Below, piece by piece: positions 42,772 to 50,698 of a stretch of 52,579 bases of DNA. The notes beneath the pieces were generated by a model. The model did no database searches, was not told the origin of the DNA, and was given only the letters and a program-made list of their open reading frames with translations. The stretch's first letter is position 1, and every line of letters begins with the position of its first letter. This DNA is from Streptococcus parasanguinis (GTDB lineage: Bacteria > Bacillota > Bacilli > Lactobacillales > Streptococcaceae). The stretch lies in assembly GCA_905188195.1 (NCBI GenBank), contig CAJJKY010000014.1, positions 1 to 52,579 of the forward strand, in the 5' to 3' direction. Made by a program: the position numbers and the translations under genes.

Positions 42772-43242
42772 TTACAAGATGGTTTCCATGACCGTTTCTT
42801 GAGGTTTCATGCCCTGTCTTTGATAGAAGCGAAGGGCTCCTTCATTGTCATTCCAGACATTAAGAGTCAGGTTGTAGCAGCCGATTTCCTTGGCATAGCT
42901 GACAGCGAATTGATAAAGTTGATCACCAATCTTTTGCCCACGCGCTGCTTGATCGACACACAAGTCTTCGATGAAGAGGGTTTTAATGGGATGAAGCACA
43001 GGATTATCAGATCCTTCTTTAATGGTGACAAAGAGATGTCCTAGGATCTGGCCATCCGCATTTTCGTAGACGAAAATCGGTGTCTGCTTTTGCGCCATTA
43101 ACTGCTTTAACTCTTCTTTACTATATTTTCCGCCACTTCCTTTGAAAATATCGGGACGGGCTTGGTGGTGGACGGAAAGAATTTGTTCTAAGAGACCAAG
43201 CAAAGCAGGAATATCTTTTGGTTGAGCTAAACGAATCGTCAT
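42772..43242 (-). CDS. GNAT-family N-acetyltransferase
   Basis: A 156-aa GNAT protein. The acetyl-CoA-binding stretch is LCVDQAARGQKIGDQLYQFAV near residue 92 (Q/R-x-x-x-G type), and the late NVWNDNEGALRFYQRQGM near 127 completes the fold. The substrate is unknown. AAGGAGA before the ATG sets the start. It stands alone, convergent with pheT. Confidence 0.88.
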   Translation of the reverse strand: MTIRLAQPKDIPALLGLLEQILSVHHQARPDIFKGSGGKYSKEELKQLMAQKQTPIFVYENADGQILGHLFVTIKEGSDNPVLHPIKTLFIEDLCVDQAARGQKIGDQLYQFAVSYAKEIGCYNLTLNVWNDNEGALRFYQRQGMKPQETVMETIL

Positions 43243-43362
43243 CTAGGTTCTCCTTGATCGTATTTTTTTCATTATAAAAATTTTTTCTAAATCTTGTCAA
43301 TGGAAAAAGGAAGGCTAAAAGGTGTGCAAATACGGACCTTTTATTTCTTACCTCAAATTATC

Positions 43363-43446
43363 TTGTCAATCATATTTTTATTTTTGACAAATATTTTTAT
43401 TTTTTTGACAAATATACTTGTCAAAAAGAAGAAGAAGTGTTACAAT
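43363..43446 (+). promoter_or_regulatory. Operator/promoter of the XRE-DUF3169-ABC module
   Basis: Four TTGACAA-type half sites lie at 43363-43369 (as TTGTCAA), 43384-43390, 43405-43411 and 43418-43424 (TTGTCAA). The last two form a nearly perfect 20-nt palindrome. Its right arm contains the -35 TTGTCA (43418-43423), 17 nt from TACAAT (43441-43446). A repressor bound there would block polymerase. The XRE protein encoded just downstream is the obvious candidate. Confidence 0.72.
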
Positions 43447-43477
43447 GATTTTAGTTGAAAGAAGAGGAGGTATTCTT

Positions 43478-43786
43478 ATGGGAGCTATATGGATTCTATT
43501 TATCCCTTTTCTGGTTATCATTTATGCAAGCTCAGAAAAGAAGATAAAAAAGTTGAACAAACGTATTAAAAGATTAGAAAAACAAGTGAAAGGAAATCAA
43601 GAAATGTCTAGACTTTTAGAAGAATTAAAAGGCCAAACGGTCAAGGTGACAGTAAATGGATTTGGAACCGAATATGAGATTATAGATATCGATGAAGATT
43701 GGGTCAAATTGAGTCGTGTGAATAATAAACAACAAAGCGAGACAAAACTAGTTCGCATCGAAGATATTCAAGATATTCAACTATAA
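43478..43786 (+). CDS. Small membrane-anchored coiled-coil protein
   Basis: A 102-aa protein with one N-terminal hydrophobic helix (2-20), a short basic coiled coil (22-50), and a C-terminal beta-rich domain of about 50 residues beginning near LKGQTVKVTVNGFG. The last part resembles a small barrel, but I do not recognise a family. AGGAGG is 7 nt before ATG 43478; an earlier in-frame start would overlap the promoter. It is the first gene of the XRE module and is likely co-regulated with it. Confidence 0.72.
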   Translation: MGAIWILFIPFLVIIYASSEKKIKKLNKRIKRLEKQVKGNQEMSRLLEELKGQTVKVTVNGFGTEYEIIDIDEDWVKLSRVNNKQQSETKLVRIEDIQDIQL

Positions 43787-43799
43787 GGGGGCGAAAGCC

Positions 43800-44009
43800 A
43801 TGATCTTAAAAAATCGACTGAAAGAGCTGAGGGCGCGTGATGGGCTCAACCAATCCGAGCTAGCCAAGCTAGCTGGAGTCTCGCGCCAGTCTATCAGTCT
43901 CTTGGAGCGGGGTGAATACACCCCTTCGGTTATCATTGCCATCACCATCGCCCAGATTTTCAAGGAACCTGTGGAAAATGTCTTTAGTCTAGTGGAGGAA
44001 GAGGAATAA
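43800..44009 (+). CDS. XRE-family transcriptional regulator (YozG-like)
   Basis: A 69-aa single-domain Cro/C1 HTH protein: LNQSELAKLAGVSRQSISLLERGEYTPS (residues 16-43) contains the recognition helix. Such compact regulators with the EKGxYxPS-type turn usually control a linked membrane-protein/ABC operon. AAGGGGG precedes the ATG 14 nt after the previous gene. It probably represses its own promoter at the palindrome at 43405-43424. Confidence 0.9.
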   Translation: MILKNRLKELRARDGLNQSELAKLAGVSRQSISLLERGEYTPSVIIAITIAQIFKEPVENVFSLVEEEE

Positions 44010-44011
44010 CA

Positions 44012-44809
44012 ATGAAAAAGCAACAACAAGAACGAACCCCTCGTTACCGTTTTTGGAGAAATGTAGGTATCATTACAGTTTCCGGCTTGATCGGAGGAGT
44101 TATCGGATTTTTGACAGAAATGTTTGGATACGAAAAGCCCCTAGAAATCCAATCCTTCTTTAGTAAAGAAGTACTCCTTTTGGGCTCAGCAGTTTTATTC
44201 TTAGTCGCATTTATACTCACGATGGTCTTACTGATGTGCGCGAGAAAAGTCCATCAAAAGATGCTCCAAATAGAAGACGATGATGAAGCCTATCACTATG
44301 ACATTCAAAAGAAAAAACTATATGGCTTAGCGACCATTTTTAAAGGCATCATGATCTTGCCCTACTTTTTAGTCGTCATTTTTTATAGTCAATTGGTCGA
44401 CTTAGATAGACCTGGCGCTGGGGACATGGCTTTTATCTTTGGAGACTTTACCATGCTCTATCTCTTTCTTGTCTTGTTTGCCCTATTTTTCCTATCGGAT
44501 ATCTTCTTTCGCAAGACCTTCCATCTGATTTATGGAAAACCAATTCCCCGCAATGCTAATGCCAAGGAAGTGCGTGAATTTATGATGAGTATGATGGATG
44601 AAGCAGAAAAGCAGATTAGCTACGAGGAAAACTATGAAATTATCATTAAGTTAAACAATTATATCTTGCCTTTTGCTTTAATTGGAATTTTCTTGATTGG
44701 TACCTTTTTCCATACCGATATCTTATTAGCCTTAGTAGTTGTATCACTGATTTATCTCTATATCTTGGTCTCACAATACAAGATTACCAAACGTTATTAT
44801 AAAGAGTAA
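44012..44809 (+). CDS. DUF3169-family membrane protein
   Basis: A 265-aa integral membrane protein with about six helices (near 17-38, 52-75, 112-130, 143-165, 212-228, 232-252) and a soluble loop between the second and third. It matches the DUF3169 family often found beside XRE regulators and ABC-2 exporters in Firmicutes. The function is unknown. It begins 2 nt after the regulator's stop, in one operon with the ABC pair that follows. Confidence 0.78.
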   Translation: MKKQQQERTPRYRFWRNVGIITVSGLIGGVIGFLTEMFGYEKPLEIQSFFSKEVLLLGSAVLFLVAFILTMVLLMCARKVHQKMLQIEDDDEAYHYDIQKKKLYGLATIFKGIMILPYFLVVIFYSQLVDLDRPGAGDMAFIFGDFTMLYLFLVLFALFFLSDIFFRKTFHLIYGKPIPRNANAKEVREFMMSMMDEAEKQISYEENYEIIIKLNNYILPFALIGIFLIGTFFHTDILLALVVVSLIYLYILVSQYKITKRYYKE

Positions 44810-44820
44810 AGGAGTCATCC

Positions 44821-45714
44821 ATGTTAGAAATTAGAAATTTAGAAAAAAGCTTTGGGAATAAGCAGGTTCTCTTCGGAGTAGATCTGACAGCTCAACAAGG
44901 GCATATCCTTGGCTTAGTTGGGAAAAATGGTGCCGGGAAAACAACTATTTTCCACAGCATCCTGCGCTTTTTGGACTACAGCGGCGAGATTCGCCTAGGT
45001 GGCAAACCCATTACACAAGAGACTTACAAGGAAATTGGCTATTTGCCTGAAGAGCGCAGTCTTATGCCAAAACTTACGATTTTTGAGCAGGTCCGCTATT
45101 TGGCTGCCTTAAAAGGAATGAGCACCGCCGAGGTCAAGGAAAAATTACCGACCTGGATGGAAAAACTCCAAGTGAAGGGGAAATTGACCGATAAAATCAA
45201 GAGTCTCTCAAAAGGGAACCAACAGAAGGTGCAATTGATCATCACCTTGATCCATGAGCCTAAATTGATCATTTTAGATGAACCCTTTAGCGGCTTGGAT
45301 CCAGTCAATACAGAAGTGCTCAAGCAGGTCATCTTTGAAGAAAAAGAGCGTGGGGCGACCATTATCTTTTCTGACCACGTCATGACCAATGTCGAAGAGT
45401 TGTGTGATGATATCCTAATGATCCGTGATGGTTCGGTTGTCCTTTCAGGGCCAGTCCAAGAGGTCCGGAATAGCTATGGCAAGACCCGACTCTTTGTCTC
45501 TAACGACTTTAGCAAAGAAGAGCTAGAAGCTCTGCCACACGTGACCAAGGTCAGCATGACCAAGCAAGGGACGTGGAAGTTGATCTTGGATGATGCATCA
45601 GCTGGTCCAGAATTATTTGACCGCTTGACCAAGGGCCACTACCTAGCAACCTTTGACCACCAAGCCCCAACTATTGATGAGATCTTTAAACTTGAATCAG
45701 GAGTAGAAGTATGA
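44821..45714 (+). CDS. ABC-2 type exporter ATP-binding protein (NatA-like)
   Basis: A 297-aa ATPase. Walker A GKNGAGKTT is near residue 36, the signature LSKGNQQKVQ near 128, Walker B LIILDEPFSGLDP near 147 and the switch His in FSDHV near 180. A C-terminal domain of about 80 residues follows, as in NatA/CcmA exporters. The partner permease overlaps by 4 nt (ATGA). Such pairs export ions, peptides or lipids; the substrate is not predictable. AAAGGAG precedes the ATG. Confidence 0.9.
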   Translation: MLEIRNLEKSFGNKQVLFGVDLTAQQGHILGLVGKNGAGKTTIFHSILRFLDYSGEIRLGGKPITQETYKEIGYLPEERSLMPKLTIFEQVRYLAALKGMSTAEVKEKLPTWMEKLQVKGKLTDKIKSLSKGNQQKVQLIITLIHEPKLIILDEPFSGLDPVNTEVLKQVIFEEKERGATIIFSDHVMTNVEELCDDILMIRDGSVVLSGPVQEVRNSYGKTRLFVSNDFSKEELEALPHVTKVSMTKQGTWKLILDDASAGPELFDRLTKGHYLATFDHQAPTIDEIFKLESGVEV

Positions 45715-46925
45715 AACAGATGTTTGTCGTAATGAAAGAAACCTATATCAGACAAGTGAAATCATGGAGTTTCCTCTTCATGGTCTTCGGTCCCTTCCTC
45801 TTTTTAGGATTGAGCATTGGAATCGGTTATCTGACAGGTTCTTCTACAGATGCCAAAAACCAGGTGGCCTTGGTGACAGAAGTGCCAGCTGTCAAAGAAA
45901 GTCTCAAAGGAACTGATGGCTTGACCTTGGACTACAAGGATGAAGCTGCAGCTAAAAAAGCCATCAAGGATGAGAAAGCAGCTGCTTACCTAACGGTCGA
46001 TGAAAAAGATGGCCAGCTAGAAGCCACTTATGTGGGTGATCAAGCCATGAAAACAGATTTGAAATCGCTTGTCGCTGCGAAATTAAGCCAAGTCCAACAA
46101 GGGATCAATCTAGCGCGTGCCAATCTAAGCAAAGAGCAACTGACAGCCTTATCTCAACAGGTTTCTCTCAAAGAAAAAATTGATGAGAAAAAAGAAGGCT
46201 TGAAAATGGTGCAAACCATGGTTGCAGGTGGTCTGGGAATGCTGCTTTATATGATTTTGATGTTTTACTCTGGTATCACAGCCCAAGAAGTGGCTAGTGA
46301 AAAGGGAACGAAGATCATGGAAGTAGTCTTCTCTAGTATCAAAGCAACCGACTACTTCTTCGCACGCATGCTCGGACTCTTCGGAGTGATCTTTACCCAT
46401 ATTTTTTTCTATGTGATTGGTTTGGTAGCCGTTTGGATCTTTAGAGCAGATATCCCAGTTGTCAAGGATATTCTCGCTCCAAACTCTCCAATTACCCAAC
46501 ACCTAGCAGAGTCGATCTCTCTCAACACAGTCTTCTTCATTATCCTTGGGATCTTTATGTATGTGGTGCTCTCTGCCTTCTTAGGCTCAACAGTTGCGCG
46601 ACCTGAAGATTCAGGAAAAGCGATTTCACCACTGATGATGTTAATTCTCTTTAGCTTCTTTGGAGTAACCACCTTGGGAAGTGCCGGTGACGTCTTCTTA
46701 TTGAAGATCGGTTCCTACATTCCTTTCTTCTCAACCTTCTTCATGCCTTTCCGTACCATCAATGGCTATGCGACTGGTCTTGAATCTTGGGGTTCATTGG
46801 GAATTGCGGTTCTCTTTACCATCGTGGGTACAGTTCTCATCGCTCGTATCTACGCGAGCTTAATCCTCCAGACCGATGACCTCGGACCGTGGAAGACCAT
46901 CAAACGTGCTCTTAGCTATCGTTAA
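45711..46925 (+). CDS. ABC-2 type exporter permease (NatB-like)
   Basis: A 404-aa membrane protein with a first helix near 20-40, a large extracytoplasmic domain (45-165) and five to six C-terminal helices (170-395). GITAQEVASEKGTKIMEVVFSSI near residue 183 is the typical ABC-2 coupling region. It is the last gene of the XRE module and ends in a hairpin terminator. It works with the ATPase just upstream. Confidence 0.88.
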   Translation: MKQMFVVMKETYIRQVKSWSFLFMVFGPFLFLGLSIGIGYLTGSSTDAKNQVALVTEVPAVKESLKGTDGLTLDYKDEAAAKKAIKDEKAAAYLTVDEKDGQLEATYVGDQAMKTDLKSLVAAKLSQVQQGINLARANLSKEQLTALSQQVSLKEKIDEKKEGLKMVQTMVAGGLGMLLYMILMFYSGITAQEVASEKGTKIMEVVFSSIKATDYFFARMLGLFGVIFTHIFFYVIGLVAVWIFRADIPVVKDILAPNSPITQHLAESISLNTVFFIILGIFMYVVLSAFLGSTVARPEDSGKAISPLMMLILFSFFGVTTLGSAGDVFLLKIGSYIPFFSTFFMPFRTINGYATGLESWGSLGIAVLFTIVGTVLIARIYASLILQTDDLGPWKTIKRALSYR

Positions 46926-46930
46926 TTAGA

Positions 46931-46961
46931 TAAGCTCTCAGATACAGCTGAGGGCTTTTAG
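46931..46961 (+). terminator. Terminator of the XRE/ABC module
   Basis: AGCTCTCAG/CTGAGGGCT around ATACAG is followed by TTT. It is nearly the same sequence as the terminator at 48958-48987 on the far side of the three-paralogue cassette. Confidence 0.85.
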
Positions 46962-47077
46962 CATGCATTGAAATTTATCAGTGGGCTATTTAAAACGATA
47001 TTCCTTCATGCTAACATGTATTTTTTATTAAATTATGATATGATGGAGGGGAATAAAGAGAGTAGAGAAAAGGACGA

Positions 47078-47686
47078 ATGAGACTCTATATCAAAGGCGA
47101 TTATACAAAAAGAGTACCTTATGGTTATCTAGAGCTTGCTGGTAAAATGTGGTTTCCAGAAGATGAGCAAGTTTCTTATTCAAACGCTGGGAATAATGAT
47201 GCATTACAAGAGGACTTTGCTTTAAATTTATCATTGAGGAAAGAAGATGCGGATAAGAGATGGTCTAGTGTCCCCCTAAAGGAAGGGGTACGAAGTCTCT
47301 TTTCACATATTGATGAATGTATTGATTTAGAGTTTGAGAATGCATTCGCTACAGATTATAATGAAAAAGGGGACTATCTCCGTATTCTAACAAAGCATCT
47401 AGAAGTTTTGACAGTTGATAGACGCGCCATGTATATTATGGCGATAGAAATTGCGACAGTCATTGACGGGCAAATTAGCGAAGATAATAAGAAGACATGG
47501 CTAACAGTCGAGGAGTTTAGGAAAAAGCACGAGGCTATTCTATCTCTGACTTTTGAAGAAGCAAATGAACGAAGTTTGGCAGAAATTCAAACAATGGATG
47601 TTGTAGACGACCCTCTGTGGGAGGAAGAAGCCAATCGTCGAAAAGAATATATACTAGCACATGGAGGCGATATCTCGGATTTATGA
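47078..47686 (+). CDS. Tandem paralogue 1, unknown function (immunity-like)
   Basis: A 202-aa soluble acidic protein, first of three paralogues that all begin MRLYIK. Shared landmarks are an aromatic MWF near residue 24, DERW/DKRW near 59-62, GDYLRI near 98, and a highly conserved block at 111-141 (LT[VL]D.RA.YIMA then ISED..KTW). There is no signal, membrane helix or recognised catalytic motif. I know no family name. AAAGGA precedes the ATG and TGA-TATGAT at 47036-47044 is the likely promoter. It overlaps paralogue 2 by ATGA. The genes are AT-richer than their neighbours. Confidence 0.8.
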   Translation: MRLYIKGDYTKRVPYGYLELAGKMWFPEDEQVSYSNAGNNDALQEDFALNLSLRKEDADKRWSSVPLKEGVRSLFSHIDECIDLEFENAFATDYNEKGDYLRILTKHLEVLTVDRRAMYIMAIEIATVIDGQISEDNKKTWLTVEEFRKKHEAILSLTFEEANERSLAEIQTMDVVDDPLWEEEANRRKEYILAHGGDISDL

Positions 47687-48312
47687 GACTATATATCAAA
47701 AGTGATTTTCAGAAAAAAATAACCTTTACGACAAGAGAGCTTGTTTGGAAGATGTGGTTTAAAGAGCGTAAAGGTAAGCAAATAAGTTTCTCAAACGTTG
47801 GTGATGATGAGATGCTACAAGATGATTTTTATTTTGGAGTAGAGCTGCGCAAATGGGTTTCAGTTGACGAAAGATGGGGGAAGGCTTCTTTTATAATTCC
47901 TAGTAATCCTTGGTTGTCTTTGGAATATGAAAATATTCAATTGGAATTTGAAAATGATTTTATTACTGATGGGAGAGAATGTGGGGATTATCTACGTATC
48001 GCAACCTCTCATACAGATGTGTTAACAGTTGATAAACGTGCTATGTATATTATGGCAGTTGAAGTTGCAGGTGCAATTGATGGGAAAATCAGCGAGGATG
48101 ACAAGCAAACCTGGATGGATGTAGAGACTTTTAAGGAATTGCACATGGATGTCTTATCACTAAGTTACGATCAAGCAACCGATATCAGCGTGGAGGAACT
48201 GAAAAGTTTGAAACCTGTAGAGGATCATTTGTGGGATGAAGAAGAGCGCCTTCGTGAAGAATACATCAAAATCCATGGTGAACATATTTATGACGATGAG
48301 GACGACGAGTGA
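47683..48312 (+). CDS. Tandem paralogue 2, unknown function (immunity-like)
   Basis: A 209-aa soluble protein, the most diverged of the three in its middle (residues 60-95, with YENIQLEFEND). It keeps the 114-144 core block with ISEDDK.TW and the C-terminal EYIKIHGE(H)IYDD. The ATG overlaps the stop of paralogue 1 (ATGA), so the two are translationally coupled. An open frame extends upstream from 47617, but it lies in paralogue 1 and the MRLYIK start is the conserved one. The tail is strongly acidic (DDEDDE). Confidence 0.8.
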   Translation: MRLYIKSDFQKKITFTTRELVWKMWFKERKGKQISFSNVGDDEMLQDDFYFGVELRKWVSVDERWGKASFIIPSNPWLSLEYENIQLEFENDFITDGRECGDYLRIATSHTDVLTVDKRAMYIMAVEVAGAIDGKISEDDKQTWMDVETFKELHMDVLSLSYDQATDISVEELKSLKPVEDHLWDEEERLREEYIKIHGEHIYDDEDDE

Positions 48313-48938
48313 GACTATACATCAAAGGTGATTACACCAAAGAAATTCCGTTTGATTATTTAGAACTAGCGAAGAGAATGTGGTTTGAAAGTTATCAAGG
48401 AGAAAGCATCCCTCTCTCCTATTCTGGTTTTCGTCAAATCAGAGATGGGAATGATTTAGCCATTCATCTAAAACTAAATAAACAGGATTATGACGAACGT
48501 TGGTTGCATGTCCCGATACAAGAAGGGATAAAATACCGTTTTTATTCACAAATTGATGAATATTTGAATTTAGATTATGAAGATGCTTATGTAACAGATT
48601 TTCGCGAAAATGGAGACTGTTTGCGTTTGGCTTCTACCCATCTTGGATTGCTCACTCTTGATAAAAGAGCGTTCTATATCATGGCTATTGAGATTGCTAC
48701 AATCTTTAATGGAAAAATTAGTGAAGATGATAAGAAAACGTGGCTAACAATCAAGGAATTCAAGGAAAAGCACCAAGATATTTTATCTCTGACCTTTGAT
48801 GAAGCAAACGAAATGAGTCTGGAGGAAATTCAGACGATCGATGCTATAGACGATCCCATCTGGGAAGAATTAGATCGAAAACGTGTAGAGTACATCAAAA
48901 TCCATGGTGAACGTGTTTATGATGACGAGGAAGAATAA
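48309..48938 (+). CDS. Tandem paralogue 3, unknown function (immunity-like)
   Basis: A 209-aa soluble protein starting with GTG inside the stop of paralogue 2 (GTGA). Its middle and the DEANEMSLEEIQT part resemble paralogue 1, while its C-terminal EYIKIHGERVYDDEEE resembles paralogue 2, including a 22-nt stretch identical at the DNA level. That mosaic suggests gene conversion among copies. No known domain is recognised. It is followed by the second copy of the cassette-flanking terminator. Confidence 0.8.
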   Translation: MRLYIKGDYTKEIPFDYLELAKRMWFESYQGESIPLSYSGFRQIRDGNDLAIHLKLNKQDYDERWLHVPIQEGIKYRFYSQIDEYLNLDYEDAYVTDFRENGDCLRLASTHLGLLTLDKRAFYIMAIEIATIFNGKISEDDKKTWLTIKEFKEKHQDILSLTFDEANEMSLEEIQTIDAIDDPIWEELDRKRVEYIKIHGERVYDDEEE

Positions 48939-48957
48939 GAAATTATACTTCAACCTG

Positions 48958-48987
48958 AGAGCCCTCAGTTACAGCTGGGGGCTTTTT
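48958..48987 (+). terminator. Terminator after the tandem paralogues
   Basis: AGCCCTCAG/CTGGGGGCT around TTACAG, then TTTTT. It matches the terminator at 46931-46961 over about 25 nt. Confidence 0.88.
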
Positions 48988-48996
48988 GATTGCAAA

Positions 48997-49025
48997 TTGA
49001 CTTTTGCAAGCCTTTTCAATACAAT
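48997..49025 (+). promoter_or_regulatory. Promoter of the aldo/keto reductase gene
   Basis: TTGACT (48997-49002) and TACAAT (49020-49025) are 17 nt apart, a strong consensus-like promoter. AAAGGAGG follows before ATG 49050. Confidence 0.88.
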
Positions 49026-49049
49026 AGAACTACAGAAAAGGAGGCGGAC

Positions 49050-49973
49050 ATGAACTATATTGAGTTTGCTGAAAATGAGCGTCTGTCCACGATTGTCCTT
49101 GGGATGATGAGGATCAGTCAGATGAGTGAAGATGAGGTGGAGGCCTTGGTGGAGGCAGCCTTGTCGATTGGGATCAACACTTTTGATCTAGCAGATATCT
49201 ATGGCGATGGCCAGTGTGAGGTCCTGCTGGGTAAGGTTCTCAAGCGTCGTCCGGATCTTCGGGAGCAGATGTGGATCCAGTCCAAGTGTGGGATTCGCAA
49301 GGACGGCTTTACCTATTTTGATTTTTCTAAGGACTATATTTTGGACTCCGTCGACGGTATTCTTGAGCGTCTGCAGATTGAACGCTTGGATAGTCTTCTC
49401 CTTCACCGACCGGATGCCCTCATGGAGCCGGAAGAAGTGGCGGAAGCTTTTGATCACTTGGAGCAAACGGGTAAGGTTCGTCATTTTGGAGTGTCCAATC
49501 AAAATCCCATGATGATGGAATTGCTTAAAACGGCTGTCAAACAACCTCTCAAGGTCAACCAGTTGCAGTTGAGTGCCGCCTTTACACCGAGCTTTGAAGC
49601 TGGTTTTCATGTCAATATGGAAGGCCCAAAAGCTGCCGTGCGAGATGGCAGTGTCTTTGAGTATTGCCGCTTAACTGATACGGTGATTCAGGCTTGGTCT
49701 GTCCTCCAGCATGGCTATTTCAAGGGGAATTTTGTCGGCAAGGAAGAGTTTGCAGCTCTCAATCACGTCCTCAATGACTTGGCGAAAAAATACCAGGTCA
49801 CTCCGACAGCTATCGCCCTTGCCTGGGTCCTCCGCTATCCTGGTAAGATGCAGGCGGTCATCGGAACAACCAAACCCCTGCATGTCCTTGAAGCAGGGAA
49901 AGCAGCAACAGTCACCCTAACACGCAAGGAATGGTACCAAATCTACCTGGCGGCAGGAAATGATTTGCCTTAG
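49050..49973 (+). CDS. Aldo/keto reductase
   Basis: A 307-aa TIM-barrel NADPH-dependent oxidoreductase. The catalytic tetrad is visible: Asp in NTFDLADIYGDG near residue 47, Tyr in the same segment, Lys in IQSKCG near 83, and His in LLLHRPD near 117. The cofactor end shows VIGTTKP near 275. It resembles the E. coli YdhF-type oxidoreductase group. The substrate is unknown. ATG 49050 follows AAAGGAGG; an upstream frame is open but precedes the promoter. Confidence 0.9.
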   Translation: MNYIEFAENERLSTIVLGMMRISQMSEDEVEALVEAALSIGINTFDLADIYGDGQCEVLLGKVLKRRPDLREQMWIQSKCGIRKDGFTYFDFSKDYILDSVDGILERLQIERLDSLLLHRPDALMEPEEVAEAFDHLEQTGKVRHFGVSNQNPMMMELLKTAVKQPLKVNQLQLSAAFTPSFEAGFHVNMEGPKAAVRDGSVFEYCRLTDTVIQAWSVLQHGYFKGNFVGKEEFAALNHVLNDLAKKYQVTPTAIALAWVLRYPGKMQAVIGTTKPLHVLEAGKAATVTLTRKEWYQIYLAAGNDLP

Positions 49974-49984
49974 AATCTTGTTAG

Positions 49985-50024
49985 TAAACCAGATTCCACT
50001 CTTATCGGTGGTCTGGTTTTTTTG
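49985..50024 (+). terminator. Terminator of the aldo/keto reductase gene
   Basis: AAACCAGATTCCAC/GTGGTCTGGTTT is followed by five or more T residues. Confidence 0.9.
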
Positions 50025-50046
50025 TTTTGTGGTTTTCAGATTTTTC

Positions 50047-50110
50047 TTGACAAATCTTTCTTTTTTATGGTATTCTTTATGCAACAAGTGTTGCGCAACG
50101 GATGTTGCGC
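50047..50110 (+). promoter_or_regulatory. Promoter with two overlapping palindromes (TetR operator)
   Basis: TTGACA (50047-50052) is 18 nt from TATTCT (50071-50076). Directly after it lie GCAACA/TGTTGC (50081-50094) and GCGCAAC/GTTGCGC (50093-50110), two perfect-armed palindromes that share bases 50093-50094. They cover the expected RNA start and the ribosome site region. The TetR-family protein encoded next is the likely ligand-controlled repressor. Confidence 0.85.
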
Positions 50111-50122
50111 GAAAGGAGTCTA

Positions 50123-50698
50123 ATGCCACCAAAGGTTAAATTTAGTAAAGAGGCTATCATTGGGACAGCTTTACAATTGGTGAGAGAAGAGGGAATGGCT
50201 AGTTTGACGGCTAGAGCATTAGCGGAGAAACTGGGAGCTACACCGAGAGTCATTTTTGGGCAATTTGCTAATATGTCTGAGTTACAAGCAGAGGTTATTG
50301 GTGCTGCGGAAATGGTCGTGGTGGAGTATATTCGTAAGGCCTTAGAAGATGAAAAGCCTTTTCGATCTGTCGGGGTTGCTTATATCCTGTTCGCCTCAAA
50401 AGAGCCCCAACTCTTTCAGTTGCTTTTCCAAAATCCTAGCAAAGATCCGATTCGTCGCTTTCAAGATTTTCTTCCCATGAAGGATCATAGTTACCAATTG
50501 GTTCTGGATTCGATTGTCGCAGACTATCCTTTGACTGTAGAGGAGGCTAGTCGCTTGTACCAGCATCTCTTTATCTACTCCCACGGGATGGCCTCTATGG
50601 TTGCTTCTGGTATTTACCAGTTCAGCATGGAAGAAGTGATTGGATTACTGACAGAGGTTTGTCAATCTCTCATCAAAGAAATGGTAGGAAAAAAATGA
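50123..50698 (+). CDS. TetR/AcrR-family regulator
   Basis: A 191-aa repressor. The N-terminal HTH is typical: FSKEAIIGTALQLVREEGMASLTARALAEKLG, then TPRVIFGQFANMSEL at about residues 41-55. The C-terminal ligand domain is all helical. ATG 50123 follows AAAGGAG and an earlier ATG overlaps the operator. It precedes, with an ATGA overlap, an ABC ATPase and permease that it likely controls. It probably also represses itself at the adjacent palindromes. The ligand is unknown. Confidence 0.9.
   Translation: MPPKVKFSKEAIIGTALQLVREEGMASLTARALAEKLGATPRVIFGQFANMSELQAEVIGAAEMVVVEYIRKALEDEKPFRSVGVAYILFASKEPQLFQLLFQNPSKDPIRRFQDFLPMKDHSYQLVLDSIVADYPLTVEEASRLYQHLFIYSHGMASMVASGIYQFSMEEVIGLLTEVCQSLIKEMVGKK

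Noticed and set aside
43381..43420. Short TTGACAA repeats as a possible CRISPR or tandem-repeat array
   Set aside because: The units are 7 nt with uneven spacing and inverted pairs, which fits an operator rather than a CRISPR array.
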